The notes under the pieces are model-generated. The model saw only the letters and a list, made by a program, of their open reading frames with translations. It searched no databases and was not told the origin of the DNA. Source: Lachnospiraceae bacterium (lineage in GTDB: Bacteria > Bacillota > Clostridia > Lachnospirales > Lachnospiraceae). From it: DNA of 58,640 nt. Numbering within the stretch: the first letter of the stretch is position 1; each line of letters opens with the position of its first letter. Positions 42,956 to 52,738 of the stretch are shown here, piece after piece. The translations under genes were made by a program, and so were the position numbers. The DNA is taken from assembly GCA_017962105.1 (NCBI GenBank), contig JAGCVY010000009.1:1-58640 (forward strand). The letters are read 5' to 3'.

Positions 42956-43762
42956 ATGAAACAATACAGAGATGCCGAAGTGATATCGGCAGAGCAGCTG
43001 GCGGAAGGGATTTATTCCGTTGTGCTGCAGGCGGGGGAAATCGCAGCGCAGGCGCTTTCCGGACAATTCGTCTGCGTTTACAGTGATGACAAGGCGCATT
43101 TGCTGCCGCGACCCATCAGTATCTGCGATACCGACAGGGAAGCAGGGACGCTTCGCCTTGTGTATCGCGTAGTCGGATTCGGGACGGACGAGTTGTCCCG
43201 GAAGAAGGCGGGAGACTACGTGAGGATTCTCGGACCCATCGGGACCGGCTACGAGCAGGTTGCGGAAGGTGCGGAGCGGCCGGTGCGCGTCCTGATCGGA
43301 GGAGGGATCGGAATTCCTCCGATGCTTCTTCTTGCGAAGGAGTGGAGCGAAGCCGGGTATGAGGTCCATACCGTGCTGGGATTCCGCAACCGCGACACGT
43401 TTCTTTTGCACGACTTCTGGAAGTACGGCTATGTCCACATTGCAACCGACGACGGCAGCGTAGGAGTGCACGGAACCGTCGTTGACGCGATCCGCGAGGA
43501 GAAGATCATCACTTCGGACAATGCGTTCACAGCCCTGATCGCGGCCTGCGGTCCCATGCCGATGCTCCGCGGTGTTGCGAACCTTGCGAAGGAGCAGGGA
43601 GTTCCCGCTTACATCTCGCTGGAGGAGCGCATGGCGTGCGGCGTAGGCGCGTGCCTCGGGTGCATCGTGAAAACCCGGGATGTGGATGAGCACTCCCATG
43701 TGCACAACAAACGGATCTGCACCGAGGGACCGGTGTTCAATGTGAAGGACCTGATGCTTTGA
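42956..43762 (+). CDS. pyrK: Dihydroorotate dehydrogenase electron-transfer subunit PyrK
   Basis: This 268-residue flavoprotein passes electrons from PyrD to NAD+. FAD-binding RPISICD and the nucleotide-binding LIGGGIGIPPMLLLAKEW are present, followed by a C-terminal [2Fe-2S] site with cysteines in MACGVGACLGCIVK and a last one in NKRICTEGP. The order and length fit the PyrK family. The ATG at 42956 is preceded by GGAGGG; an ATG four codons earlier is an alternative. pyrD follows after 28 bases, giving the heterotetrameric class 1B enzyme. Confidence 0.95.
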   Translation: MKQYRDAEVISAEQLAEGIYSVVLQAGEIAAQALSGQFVCVYSDDKAHLLPRPISICDTDREAGTLRLVYRVVGFGTDELSRKKAGDYVRILGPIGTGYEQVAEGAERPVRVLIGGGIGIPPMLLLAKEWSEAGYEVHTVLGFRNRDTFLLHDFWKYGYVHIATDDGSVGVHGTVVDAIREEKIITSDNAFTALIAACGPMPMLRGVANLAKEQGVPAYISLEERMACGVGACLGCIVKTRDVDEHSHVHNKRICTEGPVFNVKDLML

Positions 43763-43790
43763 TCGATAAAAAATGATACTGAGGTACAAC

Positions 43791-44693
43791 ATGAATACAA
43801 GTGTTAATCTGGCCGGCGTTACTTTGAAGAATCCCGTTCTAACGGCTTCGGGTACGTTTGGCTCGGGAATGGAATACAGTGAGTTTGTGGACCTGAACCG
43901 CCTTGGCGGCGTAGTGACGAAGGGCGTGGCGGTCACGCCGTGGGAAGGGAATCCGACGCCCCGCGTTGCAGAGACTACCGGCGGCATGCTGAATGCCATC
44001 GGACTGCAGAATCCGGGATTGGATGTGTTTCTGCAGCGGGACATGCCGTTTCTTCAGAAGTTTGACACCCGGATTGTCGTCAATGTGTGCGGGCATTCCG
44101 AGGAGGAGTATGTGGAGGCGGTTGCACGGCTTGCGGACAGTCCTGCGGATCTTCTGGAGATCAACATCAGCTGCCCGAACGTGAAGGAGGGCGGAATTGC
44201 TTTCGGAACAAACGCCGCAAAGATCGAGGAGATTACCAGAGCGGTCAAACGCGTTGCAAAACAGCCGGTGATCATGAAACTGAGCCCGAACGTGACGGAT
44301 ATCACGGAGATGGCCCTTGCCGCACAAAATGGCGGCGCTGACGCGGTGAGCCTTATCAACACCATCACCGGCATGAAGATTGATATCAACCGGAGAACCT
44401 TTGCTCTGGCCAACAAGACCGGAGGACTGTCGGGACCGGCGATCAAACCGGTCGCAGTACGGATGGTTTATCAGGTGGCGCAGAAGGTCTCCATACCGAT
44501 CCTCGGCATGGGAGGCATCGCCTGTGCGGAGGACGCCATCGAGTTTTTGATGGCCGGTGCAACTGCGGTGAGCGTGGGAACCGCGAATTTCCACAATCCC
44601 CGCGTGACGGAGGAGATTGTGGCGGGAATCGAATCCTATATGACGCGGAACCGCGTCGAAGACATCAACGAGCTGATCGGCTGTGTGAAGTGA
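43791..44693 (+). CDS. pyrD: Dihydroorotate dehydrogenase, catalytic subunit (class 1B)
   Basis: This 300-residue FMN-binding TIM-barrel oxidises dihydroorotate to orotate. The catalytic cysteine lies in [13 protein letters not shown], and FMN/phosphate contacts in [16 protein letters not shown] and [13 protein letters not shown]. The class 1B type is confirmed by the adjacent pyrK. TGAGGTAC precedes the ATG at 43791; an ATG six codons upstream is less likely. No terminator follows; a 14-bp palindrome (CCCGATCGATCGGG at about 44701) lacks a T-run. Confidence 0.96.
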   Translation: MNTSVNLAGVTLKNPVLTASGTFGSGMEYSEFVDLNRLGGVVTKGVAVTPWEGNPTPRVAETTGGMLNAIGLQNPGLDVFLQRDMPFLQKFDTRIVVNVCGHSEEEYVEAVARLADSPADLLEINISCPNVKEGGIAFGTNAAKIEEITRAVKRVAKQPVIMKLSPNVTDITEMALAAQNGGADAVSLINTITGMKIDINRRTFALANKTGGLSGPAIKPVAVRMVYQVAQKVSIPILGMGGIACAEDAIEFLMAGATAVSVGTANFHNPRVTEEIVAGIESYMTRNRVEDINELIGCVK

Positions 44694-44757
44694 AAGAAGT
44701 CCCGATCGATCGGGTTGAAAAGGCCGAAAGCTGCGGGGTTCAGTAAGGGGGTAGAGT

Positions 44758-45873
44758 ATGGGGAAGAAAAACAGGAAAATTATGATGGCCATTGTTTTGG
44801 CGGTAACCGTTTGTCTTGCGACAGGCTGTCAAAAAGATCGGGAAAGACAGGAGGAGCTATGCCTCCGCGAGGGATATCGCGCCATCATGAAATATCTTCA
44901 GGATGAGGAAACGGGCGCGGAATTATGTAACAATACTGTTTCCATCGCCGAAAAAGGATCAGAGAGCGCTGAACTTGTGTATGGAAGTTTCACGCGTATT
45001 GGGTCCAGAGAACAGGAAGTATCCATTTACAGCATGGCAACCCATATCCTGGATGATCCCGCCGGCAAAACGTATGTGTCGTCATTACAGGAAGAGCGAG
45101 CTCTCAGTATCACTGAGGAACTGTGCAAAAACATACCGGTTTCGTACAAACCGATGTGGGTCCTTGCGGGGAAGAAGACGTATTTTCCGGTGCGCTGCTT
45201 TACGGATGCGAAATTCGGGTCAGGCAGCACCGATGGAGTTGAGCGATGGGACGATACCAGCGGATCCTATGCCTATGTATGCATCCCCGCGGATCTGTCC
45301 GTAGAGTACCTTGACCAGCGGGTGATAAAACCGGAGTTTTCCAGGGTTTCGGTACTGAAAAAAGAGAGCAGCTTTGATGAGAAGGCGTTGGAACTTCTGG
45401 AGGATGTTTCGTCTTTTGAACTGAAATACTACGATGACCCGGAAACAAACTACAACAAGCTTCAATCGGACCAGATTTTCGAACTGATGGATATGCTTAT
45501 CTATGAAAAGTCCGTGTGGAGAAATCAGCTTCATCTGGTAATTCAGCTTACGGATGCTGATTTTACTGAGAAAACAGCGGAACTGGTTGCCTGGGTGAAA
45601 AGCATCGGCGTTGCTGCGGTGACATTTTACGATGCCGAGGGAACTCACTGCTGGACTGTAGCTAACGTAAATCTCATACAGAAAAACAAACCCGACAGAA
45701 CGCCTGCGGAGCCTTTCCGGTACCCGTGTTTTCAGGTGTCCGCGGGGGATAACCCGGACGAGCCCATCGATCCTGATGAGGTGAGGTATTTTAATTACGA
45801 GACGCTTGAGGAGGTGTTTTTCTACTTTGATTCCTCCGAGGAGCGCTATCGTCTGAGAGGGATCTTAGAGTAA
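44758..45873 (+). CDS. Lipoprotein of unknown function
   Basis: This 371-residue protein starts with a lipoprotein signal (lysine-rich tip, hydrophobic stretch, lipobox LATGC with cysteine near 24) and so is expected to be lipid-anchored outside the membrane. The mature part is acidic, about 345 residues, with no recognised domain. AAGGGGGTAG precedes the ATG. It sits between pyrD and pyrE and is followed by a multi-helix membrane protein 52 bases later. The pair probably acts together, but nothing in the sequence ties it to pyrimidine metabolism. Confidence 0.82.
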   Translation: MGKKNRKIMMAIVLAVTVCLATGCQKDRERQEELCLREGYRAIMKYLQDEETGAELCNNTVSIAEKGSESAELVYGSFTRIGSREQEVSIYSMATHILDDPAGKTYVSSLQEERALSITEELCKNIPVSYKPMWVLAGKKTYFPVRCFTDAKFGSGSTDGVERWDDTSGSYAYVCIPADLSVEYLDQRVIKPEFSRVSVLKKESSFDEKALELLEDVSSFELKYYDDPETNYNKLQSDQIFELMDMLIYEKSVWRNQLHLVIQLTDADFTEKTAELVAWVKSIGVAAVTFYDAEGTHCWTVANVNLIQKNKPDRTPAEPFRYPCFQVSAGDNPDEPIDPDEVRYFNYETLEEVFFYFDSSEERYRLRGILE

Positions 45874-45925
45874 CCGCGGACCCGCGGACAGAGAAGGCAT
45901 TTTTGAAAATGCAGGGGGAATGAAC

Positions 45926-47512
45926 ATGAAATCGTTTGGTAAAATACAACGTCTGGCGTGGTACGAAATCGGCCGGAATAAGATGAAAGCGGTATTGTCG
46001 GTAATAGGGATCGGAATCGCTTATCTGCTGATCCTTCTTCCGATGTACGCCACGGAATATGACGAAAACGGAATAATGGTATATGCCGTTCTGATCGCAA
46101 TTATCACATTGATCGGAACAAAGTCCGCCTACGGGATGTTCCGGGATTTATACTTTGCCCGGGAGGACAATTCCCCGGAAAATTCTGCGACGCCGCAGGA
46201 GCGATATCTGTCTAAGGTGTGGGTCGTAATATACATGCACCTCATCCCGGCGATTGCCATCGGGTTGATCGGTATTGTTATCGCGTCGATCGTTGATGAC
46301 AGCCTTTGGGCTGCAAAATATATGCTTCTGGTGACGCCTATCATGGCCTGCGCCATGATGGCTGTTGATGCCATTATGGTGATCTGTGCCGTCTATTCGG
46401 GACACAAAGGCAAAAAAAGAGCAGTTTTGTTTCTTTTCCTGAGCGTTGCCAGCGGATTGGCTTACGGGATCCTTCGGGGACTTCTGATGGTATATGCCGG
46501 AAAGGTCCGAAAGCCGACGAAGATCATTTTCCCGTGGGGATTACGATATATCCTGAACAACAGTGCCGCTCACAAGGGACTTCGATATGCGGAGATCGCA
46601 TGGCTCCTGCAGGGGCTGTTCTACTGCGTGCTGTGTATCGCCGTGATCGTTGTTTTGTGCCGTGTTTATTGCAGATACGCGTCATCGAAATCCGATGAGA
46701 AGGACAGCGACAGATGCCTGTTCGGTGCGGCGGTTACAACAGCACTTGTAATGACATACGGGGCAGTTTTCCTCATCGGGTTCCAGATTCTTCCGCTTCT
46801 GCCCGGGATTATTCTTTTCTATTGGCTGATCTATGACCGATACTTTAAACCTCAGAAGGACAGTACGCGGCTTCTTCAATGGGGGATGAATTTCCTGATC
46901 ACTACTGCTGCATATGTTTTGTTTTCCGTGTTCCTGTATTTCACCAGCGGTCTCGGAACGGTTTATGCCAAGTCACCGCAGGAGCTCGGGGATGCCGCTG
47001 TCCTGATCGAAATCCAGGAGAATCAGAATGCGAAGAGCAGCATCCTGATTTACGGCGGAAAATACTCGGTGATGTACCACCCTGACGGAAACGGAAAGCA
47101 AGCCTCTGTACTTTCCACTGATGTCTTAACCGACAAGCAAATCCGGGAGGCGACAGGGATTGTTCAGACGTATATTGCCCACAGGGAGAAAGACCTGAGA
47201 AGCTTCTTTCAACTGCTGTTCCGGGGTGACAGCGGCGCAGATGTGCCCGGAGTCCTAACGGCGAAGCCGCGGGGAAGCGATACGAAATGTACGGTGTGCA
47301 TTTTCCGTGTGAAGCAAAATGTTTACGACGCGGATTCCGTCAATATAGTAACGGATACTATCGACGAGATGGAGATTGTCCTGAAACAGGGAGGGTATCT
47401 TACCGGCGCCCAGGCAGAGGAACTGGTGGAGGAACTCCGGAAAACCCGATGCCTGTCGAAAGGGGAGGGAGTTCTCTTCAACGACTATTGGAATTTGTGT
47501 ATAAATCCGTAG
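45926..47512 (+). CDS. Polytopic membrane protein, unrecognised
   Basis: This 528-residue protein has about eight hydrophobic helices in the first 370 residues (starting near 21) and a hydrophilic C-terminal domain of about 150 residues. The helix pattern vaguely resembles ABC-2 type permeases, but no ATPase gene lies beside it and no motif confirms that. The ATG at 45926 is eight bases after GGGGGA; an ATG two codons earlier is too close. It is paired with the lipoprotein gene upstream and ends in TAG. No function can be assigned. Confidence 0.75.
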   Translation: MKSFGKIQRLAWYEIGRNKMKAVLSVIGIGIAYLLILLPMYATEYDENGIMVYAVLIAIITLIGTKSAYGMFRDLYFAREDNSPENSATPQERYLSKVWVVIYMHLIPAIAIGLIGIVIASIVDDSLWAAKYMLLVTPIMACAMMAVDAIMVICAVYSGHKGKKRAVLFLFLSVASGLAYGILRGLLMVYAGKVRKPTKIIFPWGLRYILNNSAAHKGLRYAEIAWLLQGLFYCVLCIAVIVVLCRVYCRYASSKSDEKDSDRCLFGAAVTTALVMTYGAVFLIGFQILPLLPGIILFYWLIYDRYFKPQKDSTRLLQWGMNFLITTAAYVLFSVFLYFTSGLGTVYAKSPQELGDAAVLIEIQENQNAKSSILIYGGKYSVMYHPDGNGKQASVLSTDVLTDKQIREATGIVQTYIAHREKDLRSFFQLLFRGDSGADVPGVLTAKPRGSDTKCTVCIFRVKQNVYDADSVNIVTDTIDEMEIVLKQGGYLTGAQAEELVEELRKTRCLSKGEGVLFNDYWNLCINP

Positions 47513-47518
47513 AATCAT

Positions 47519-47547
47519 TTGACAATCTTGCGATATTGCGATACAGT
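47519..47547 (+). promoter_or_regulatory. Promoter of pyrE-queA
   Basis: TTGACA (47519-47524), a 17-bp spacer and TACAGT (47542-47547), about 42 bases before pyrE. This uncouples pyrE from the membrane gene upstream. Confidence 0.8.
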
Positions 47548-47588
47548 ACGGTGAAACCAAAATGAAACTATCCGTTTAAGGAGGCAGT

Positions 47589-48263
47589 ATGGAAGCTTAT
47601 AAGCAGGAATTTATCGAGTTCATGGTGGAGTGCGGCGTTTTGAAGTTCGGGGATTTTACGCTGAAAAGCGGGAGAAAGTCGCCTTTCTTTATGAATGCCG
47701 GAGCATATGTTACCGGGTCTCAGCTGATGCGCTTAGGCGAGTATTATGCCAAGGCAATCCATGACACCTATGGGGATGACTTTGATGTTTTGTTCGGACC
47801 GGCTTACAAGGGAATTCCGTTGGCTGTAGTGACGGCAGTTGCCTATGCGAAGCTGTACGGAAAAGAGATCCGTTACTGTTCAAACCGCAAGGAGATCAAG
47901 GACCACGGCGATGTCGGTATCCTGCTCGGAAGTAAGCTTCAGGACGGTGACCGTGTGGTTATGATCGAGGATGTCACCACATCCGGCAAATCCATGGACG
48001 AGACCATTCCAATCGTCCGCGCTGCCGCTGATGTGAAGCTTGTCGGATTAATGGTTTCCTTAAACCGCTGTGAGCGAGGCAAGGGAACGCAGGGCGCTCT
48101 TGATGAGATCCGTGAAGAGTACGGAATGCCCACCGCGGCAATCGTGTCGATGAAGGAAGTTACCGAGTTCCTTTACAACCGCGAAGTACAGGGTAAGGTT
48201 GTGATCGACGATGCGATGATGGAGAAGATCAACGCGTACTATGAGGAGTACGGCGTACAATGA
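47589..48263 (+). CDS. pyrE: Orotate phosphoribosyltransferase
   Basis: This 224-residue enzyme joins orotate and PRPP to give OMP. The PRPP motif is [12 protein letters not shown], and the orotate-side segments [16 protein letters not shown] and [11 protein letters not shown] are intact. AAGGAGG precedes the ATG. The stop overlaps the queA start by four bases (ATGA), so the two are translationally coupled, although the pathways are unrelated. Confidence 0.96.
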   Translation: MEAYKQEFIEFMVECGVLKFGDFTLKSGRKSPFFMNAGAYVTGSQLMRLGEYYAKAIHDTYGDDFDVLFGPAYKGIPLAVVTAVAYAKLYGKEIRYCSNRKEIKDHGDVGILLGSKLQDGDRVVMIEDVTTSGKSMDETIPIVRAAADVKLVGLMVSLNRCERGKGTQGALDEIREEYGMPTAAIVSMKEVTEFLYNREVQGKVVIDDAMMEKINAYYEEYGVQ

Positions 48264-49336
48264 AAACCAGTGACTTTTATTATGACCTTCCGAAGGAACT
48301 GATCGCGCAGGATCCCCTTGCGGATCGTTCGTCCTCGCGGCTTCTTGTGATGAACAGAGAGACCGGGGAACTGACGCACACGGTATTTTCCCATGTGATC
48401 GAATATTTACAGCCCGGGGACTGCCTTGTCATCAACGATACGAAGGTTATCCCGGCGCGGCTGATCGGGGAACGTCTTCCCAGAGAAGTTTCGGCCGGAA
48501 GAAAGGTGACCGATCCGGATTCCGGGGAACACCGCGGTGCGCGGATGGAGATCCTTCTTTTGAAACGACTCGGAGCCCGCACCTGGGAAACTCTCGCGAT
48601 ACCGGGGAAACGAGCCAAAGAGGGTGACCGAATTTCCTTCGGCGACGGAGACCTGCTTGCGACGGTGACGGAAGTAAAAGAGGACGGAAACCGCATCGTG
48701 CGGTTCGATTTCGACGGGATCTTTGAGGAGATTCTGGACAAGCTCGGCCAGATGCCGCTTCCGCCGTATATCACCCATAAGCTTCAGGATAAGAACCGCT
48801 ATCAGACGGTGTACGCAAAGTACGAAGGTTCGGCAGCCGCACCGACGGCGGGACTTCATTTTACGAATGAGCTGCTTGCTGAGATCAGGGCGAAAGGCGT
48901 AAATATCGCCCATGTGACACTTCACGTGGGACTCGGGACCTTCCGTCCCGTGAAGGAGGAAAACATCCTCGACCATAAGATGCACACGGAAACATATCGG
49001 ATCCTGCAGAAAGATGCAGATCTGATCAATGAGGCGCATCGCACCGGACACCGTGTCATCTCTGTCGGGACCACAAGCTGCCGCACCATTGAAACGGTTG
49101 CTGCTGAGGACGGGACCGTGCAGGCATGCGAGGGCGATACGAGCATTTTCATCTATCCCGGATACCGCTTCAAGTGTATGGACGGATTGATCACGAACTT
49201 CCACCTGCCGGAGTCGACTCTGATCATGTTGGTGTCGGCGTTTGCCGGGAAGGAGAAGGTGATGCACGCCTATGAGGAGGCCGTGAAGGAGCGATACCGG
49301 TTCTTCAGCTTCGGGGATGCGTGCCTGTTTCTGTAA
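48260..49336 (+). CDS. queA: S-adenosylmethionine:tRNA ribosyltransferase-isomerase QueA
   Basis: This 358-residue enzyme transfers the ribosyl part of S-adenosylmethionine to preQ1 in tRNA, giving epoxyqueuosine. Family blocks are [27 protein letters not shown], the PPYIxH-like segment [20 protein letters not shown] and [12 protein letters not shown]-type [15 protein letters not shown]. The length is normal. It overlaps pyrE by four bases and ends at a hairpin terminator. No tgt gene follows in the window. Confidence 0.97.
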   Translation: MKTSDFYYDLPKELIAQDPLADRSSSRLLVMNRETGELTHTVFSHVIEYLQPGDCLVINDTKVIPARLIGERLPREVSAGRKVTDPDSGEHRGARMEILLLKRLGARTWETLAIPGKRAKEGDRISFGDGDLLATVTEVKEDGNRIVRFDFDGIFEEILDKLGQMPLPPYITHKLQDKNRYQTVYAKYEGSAAAPTAGLHFTNELLAEIRAKGVNIAHVTLHVGLGTFRPVKEENILDHKMHTETYRILQKDADLINEAHRTGHRVISVGTTSCRTIETVAAEDGTVQACEGDTSIFIYPGYRFKCMDGLITNFHLPESTLIMLVSAFAGKEKVMHAYEEAVKERYRFFSFGDACLFL

Positions 49337-49345
49337 CAAAAATCG

Positions 49346-49383
49346 GTGGTAATCGGGAAAACTCGATTACCACTGTATTATTT
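49346..49383. terminator. Bidirectional terminator between queA and argH
   Basis: GTGGTAATCG (49346-49355) pairs perfectly with CGATTACCAC (49364-49373). TATTATTTT follows on plus and ATTTTTG on minus. One copy of the dispersed motif (CGGAAAAT, 49385-49392) lies beside it. Confidence 0.88.
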
Positions 49384-49411
49384 TCGGAAAATGTCGTAAT
49401 TCCGGCCGGAA

Positions 49412-50806
49412 TCAGTACTTTGTATATGCCCCGATCGTGATGAGGAACCGTTCGTCCGCTGCGATTTCCTGCTTCATGGCTTCCGGACCGGGAGCGCCGG
49501 CGGTATTTCTCTTGGAGACACAGGTCTGCAGGTTGATGGCGTCGTAGATGTCCGACTCGAACGCAGGGCAGATGGACTGATAAACTTCAAGAGGAAGCTC
49601 ATCAAGTGCGCAGTTGCGTTCCTCACAGGCGAGAACCAGACGGCCGATGATGCCGTGGGCGTCGCGGAACGGTACGCCGTGCTTTACAAGATAATCGGCA
49701 GCGTCGGTAGCGTTGGTGAATCCGCCGGCCGCGCTGCGTTCCATCACATCCCCGTGGAAAGTAGTGGAGCTGAGCATATCGGTGAAGAGAGTAAGGCTTG
49801 CCTTGACCGTGTCGATGGCGTCAAAGGTGAGCTCCTTGTCCTCCTGCATATCCTTGTTGTACGCGAGAGGAAGGCCCTTCATCGTTGTGAGCATCGAGGT
49901 GAGTGCGCCGTAGACACGGCCGGTCTTACCGCGGATGAGCTCGGCGATATCGGGATTTTTCTTCTGCGGCATGATGGAGCTGCCGGTGGAGTATGCATCG
50001 TCCACAGTGATGAAGCGGTACTCGTTGGTGTTCCAAACGATGTATTCTTCACAGAAGCGGCTTAAGTGCATCATGATGATGGCACAGGCGTCGAGGTATT
50101 CAATGACATAGTCACGGTCGGAGACGGAATCCATGCTGTTGGAAGTCGCTGCATCAAAACCCAAAAGCTTTGCGACATAGGCCCGGTCCAGATCATAGGT
50201 CGTACCTGCCAGAGCACCGGCACCTAACGGACAGGTGTTCATGCGGCTCCGCACATCGAGAAGACGGGAGTAATCCCTCTTGAACATCTCCATATATGCG
50301 CCGAGATGATGGGCAAGCGTCACGGGCTGTGCCTTCTGCAGGTGGGTGAAGCCCGGCATGATCGTGTCGATGTGTTCCGTCATCAGGGAATGAATGGCCT
50401 TGAGAAGCTCCGCCACACGGCGCTTCGTCTCGTCAATCTCATCCCGGACGTAGAGCTTCATGTCCAAAGCGACCTGGTCGTTACGGGAACGGCCGGTGTG
50501 AAGCTTCTTGCCTGCATCGCCGATGCGCTCCGTAAGAGTCGCCTCGATGAAGCTGTGGATGTCCTCCGCATCCTCGTCCCATGCAAGGGTTCCGAGGTCG
50601 AGCTCCGACAGGATCTGCTTCAAACCGTCGCAGATCAGCTCGCATTCCGACTCCGTGAGAATTCCCTGCTTGCCGAGCATTGTAGCATGGGCAATGCTGC
50701 CGCGGATGTCCTGACGGTAGAATCGGCGGTCAAATTTGAGCGATGCATTGAAATCGTTGACCAGCACATTTTCCTCTTTCGTAAAACGTCCTCCCCAGAG
50801 CTTCAT
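49412..50806 (-). CDS. argH: Argininosuccinate lyase
   Basis: This 464-residue enzyme cleaves argininosuccinate to arginine and fumarate. The fumarase-superfamily signature GSSIMPQKKNPDIAEL is intact, as are the N-terminal LWGGRFTKEEN, TGRSRNDQVALD and the catalytic-serine loop. Length and order fit. AGGAGGG precedes the ATG. It stands alone without argG; its promoter carries a possible ArgR site. It is divergent from iorA. Confidence 0.97.
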   Translation of the reverse strand: MKLWGGRFTKEENVLVNDFNASLKFDRRFYRQDIRGSIAHATMLGKQGILTESECELICDGLKQILSELDLGTLAWDEDAEDIHSFIEATLTERIGDAGKKLHTGRSRNDQVALDMKLYVRDEIDETKRRVAELLKAIHSLMTEHIDTIMPGFTHLQKAQPVTLAHHLGAYMEMFKRDYSRLLDVRSRMNTCPLGAGALAGTTYDLDRAYVAKLLGFDAATSNSMDSVSDRDYVIEYLDACAIIMMHLSRFCEEYIVWNTNEYRFITVDDAYSTGSSIMPQKKNPDIAELIRGKTGRVYGALTSMLTTMKGLPLAYNKDMQEDKELTFDAIDTVKASLTLFTDMLSSTTFHGDVMERSAAGGFTNATDAADYLVKHGVPFRDAHGIIGRLVLACEERNCALDELPLEVYQSICPAFESDIYDAINLQTCVSKRNTAGAPGPEAMKQEIAADERFLITIGAYTKY

Positions 50807-50842
50807 GGGAACCCTCCTGAATAAATGTATTTTGCAGTTGAT

Positions 50843-50871
50843 ACTGTATCATTATTCACGGGATTCGTCAA
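50843..50871 (-). promoter_or_regulatory. Promoter of argH with a possible ARG box
   Basis: On the minus strand, TTGACG (50871-50866), a 17-bp spacer ending TGA, and TACAGT (50848-50843). TGAATAATGATACA (50858-50845) overlaps the -10 box and resembles the ArgR consensus TGAATwwwwATTCA with two mismatches. Confidence 0.65.
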
Positions 50872-50902
50872 ATGAAACTTGCTTGATTCCGCTGTTCTTT
50901 GA

Positions 50903-50931
50903 TTGACATTACCCGTGAAATCGATTATATT
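50903..50931 (+). promoter_or_regulatory. Promoter of iorAB
   Basis: TTGACA (50903-50908), a 17-bp spacer and TATATT (50926-50931), about 66 bases before iorA. It may drive the whole run to the right end. Confidence 0.75.
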
Positions 50932-50996
50932 TTTATAGTTGGAAGTATCGTCTGAGAGACGAAATACGAGACAGGATAGGATTTCACGGAGGACAT

Positions 50997-52736
50997 ATGG
51001 CTGAAACAAAAATCATGCTCGGTAACGAGGCCATCGCGCGGGGTGCGTGGGAGGCAGGCGTTACGGTGAGCGCTGCGTACCCGGGAACCCCGAGTACCGA
51101 GATCAGTGAATCGATTGTCAAATACGAAGAGGTGTATGCGGAGTGGTCGCCCAACGAGAAGGTTGCGATGGAAGTCGCCATCGGTGCGTCCATGGCCGGC
51201 GCGAGAGCGCTTGCTTCCATGAAGCATGTCGGCGTCAATGTTGCGTCCGACCCGTTGTATACCGTTTCCTATATCGGCGTTAACGGCGGTCTTGTGCTTG
51301 TTGCTGCGGATGACCCGGGTCTGTACTCGAGCCAGAATGAGCAGGACAGCCGTGCGGTTGCCCGCGCGTCGAAGGTTCCGGTGATCGAGCCTTCGGACAG
51401 CGGCGAGGCGAAGGAATTCATCAAGTTCGCATACGATCTTAGCGAAAAATACGACACGCCCGTGATGCTTCGCACCACGACGAGACTGTCGCATTCTCAG
51501 GGACTTGTGAAGCTTGAGGATCGCGTGGAACGTGAACTTAAGCCCTATGAGAAGAATTTCCGCAAGAACGTCATGATGCCCGGCTGCGCAAAGGCGCGTC
51601 ATCTCCATGTGGAGGATCGCGAGAAGCGCATGACCGTGGATGGCTGTGATATGCCGATCAACCGTCTGGAAATGCGCGACACCAAGGTGGGCGTGATTAC
51701 CTCCGGTATTCCTTATCAGTATGTACGCGAGGCAATGCCGGATGCTTCAGTCCTGAAGCTCGGTCTGGTGAACCCGCTTCCGAAGCAGCTGATCCTTGAT
51801 TTTGCGTCCAAGGTTGAAACCCTTTACATCGTTGAGGAGCTTGATCCGATCATTGAGGAGCAGGTGAAGTCCTGGGGAGTTGCCTGCAAGGGCAAGGAAC
51901 TTCTGACCGTTCAGGGCGAGTACAGCGCGAACATGCTTCGTGAGAAGCTCCTCGGACAGACCCTCGATCTCGAGGCTCCCGCAGATGCACCGCAAAGACC
52001 TCCGATCCTGTGTCCGGGCTGCCCGCACCGCTCGACCTTCTACACTCTGCAGAAACTCGGTCTGCACGCTGCCGGTGACATCGGATGTTACACCCTCGGT
52101 GCGGTTGCACCGCTTTCCGTTGTTGACACGACCGTCTGCATGGGCTCGAGCATCAGCACCCTTCACGGAATGGAGAAGGCGCGTGGCAAGGATTATGTGA
52201 AGAACTGGGTTGCGACCATCGGTGACTCGACCTTTATGCACACCGGTATCAACTCCCTGATGAACATGGTATACAATCAGGCAACCGGAACAGTCCTGAT
52301 CCTGGATAACTCCACCACCGGTATGACCGGCCATCAGGATCACGCCGGAACCGGCAAAACCCTGAAGGGCGATATCGTGAATGCTATTAATGTCACAAAG
52401 CTCTGCGAGGGCATCGGTGTTCCGAATGTCCGCACCGTCAATGCGTTCGATGTGAAGGCGCTCACGGCGGCCATCAAGGAAGAGGTTGCCAAGGACGAGC
52501 TTTCGGTCATCATCGTAAAGGCTCCCTGCGCACTTCTCAACAAGGCAAAGATCACGATGCAGTACAAGGTTAACTCCGACACCTGCCGTGCCTGCGGTTC
52601 CTGCATGAAGCCCGGATGTCCCGCAATGACGAGAGGCGAGGGCGGCAAGGTCGTTATCAACGATACGATGTGCAACGGCTGCGGACTGTGCGCTCAGCTC
52701 TGTCCGTTCGGCGCTATCGAGAAAGTCGAGGTGTGA
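50997..52736 (+). CDS. iorA: Indolepyruvate:ferredoxin oxidoreductase, alpha subunit
   Basis: This 579-residue subunit of a 2-oxoacid:ferredoxin oxidoreductase decarboxylates aryl pyruvates to aryl-acetyl-CoA, reducing ferredoxin. The N-terminal pyrimidine-binding part (AAYPGTPSTEISE), the ThDP domain with CPGCPHRSTFY and IGDSTFMHTG, and two C-terminal [4Fe-4S] sites (CRACGSCMKPGCP and CNGCGLCAQLCPFG) are visible. The length is slightly short for IorA but complete. GGAGG precedes the ATG. iorB follows with only two bases between. Confidence 0.95.
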   Translation: MAETKIMLGNEAIARGAWEAGVTVSAAYPGTPSTEISESIVKYEEVYAEWSPNEKVAMEVAIGASMAGARALASMKHVGVNVASDPLYTVSYIGVNGGLVLVAADDPGLYSSQNEQDSRAVARASKVPVIEPSDSGEAKEFIKFAYDLSEKYDTPVMLRTTTRLSHSQGLVKLEDRVERELKPYEKNFRKNVMMPGCAKARHLHVEDREKRMTVDGCDMPINRLEMRDTKVGVITSGIPYQYVREAMPDASVLKLGLVNPLPKQLILDFASKVETLYIVEELDPIIEEQVKSWGVACKGKELLTVQGEYSANMLREKLLGQTLDLEAPADAPQRPPILCPGCPHRSTFYTLQKLGLHAAGDIGCYTLGAVAPLSVVDTTVCMGSSISTLHGMEKARGKDYVKNWVATIGDSTFMHTGINSLMNMVYNQATGTVLILDNSTTGMTGHQDHAGTGKTLKGDIVNAINVTKLCEGIGVPNVRTVNAFDVKALTAAIKEEVAKDELSVIIVKAPCALLNKAKITMQYKVNSDTCRACGSCMKPGCPAMTRGEGGKVVINDTMCNGCGLCAQLCPFGAIEKVEV

Positions 52737-52738
52737 TC

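Noticed and set aside
44701-44714. CCCGATCGATCGGG as a terminator after pyrD
   Set aside because: It leaves almost no loop and no T-run follows.
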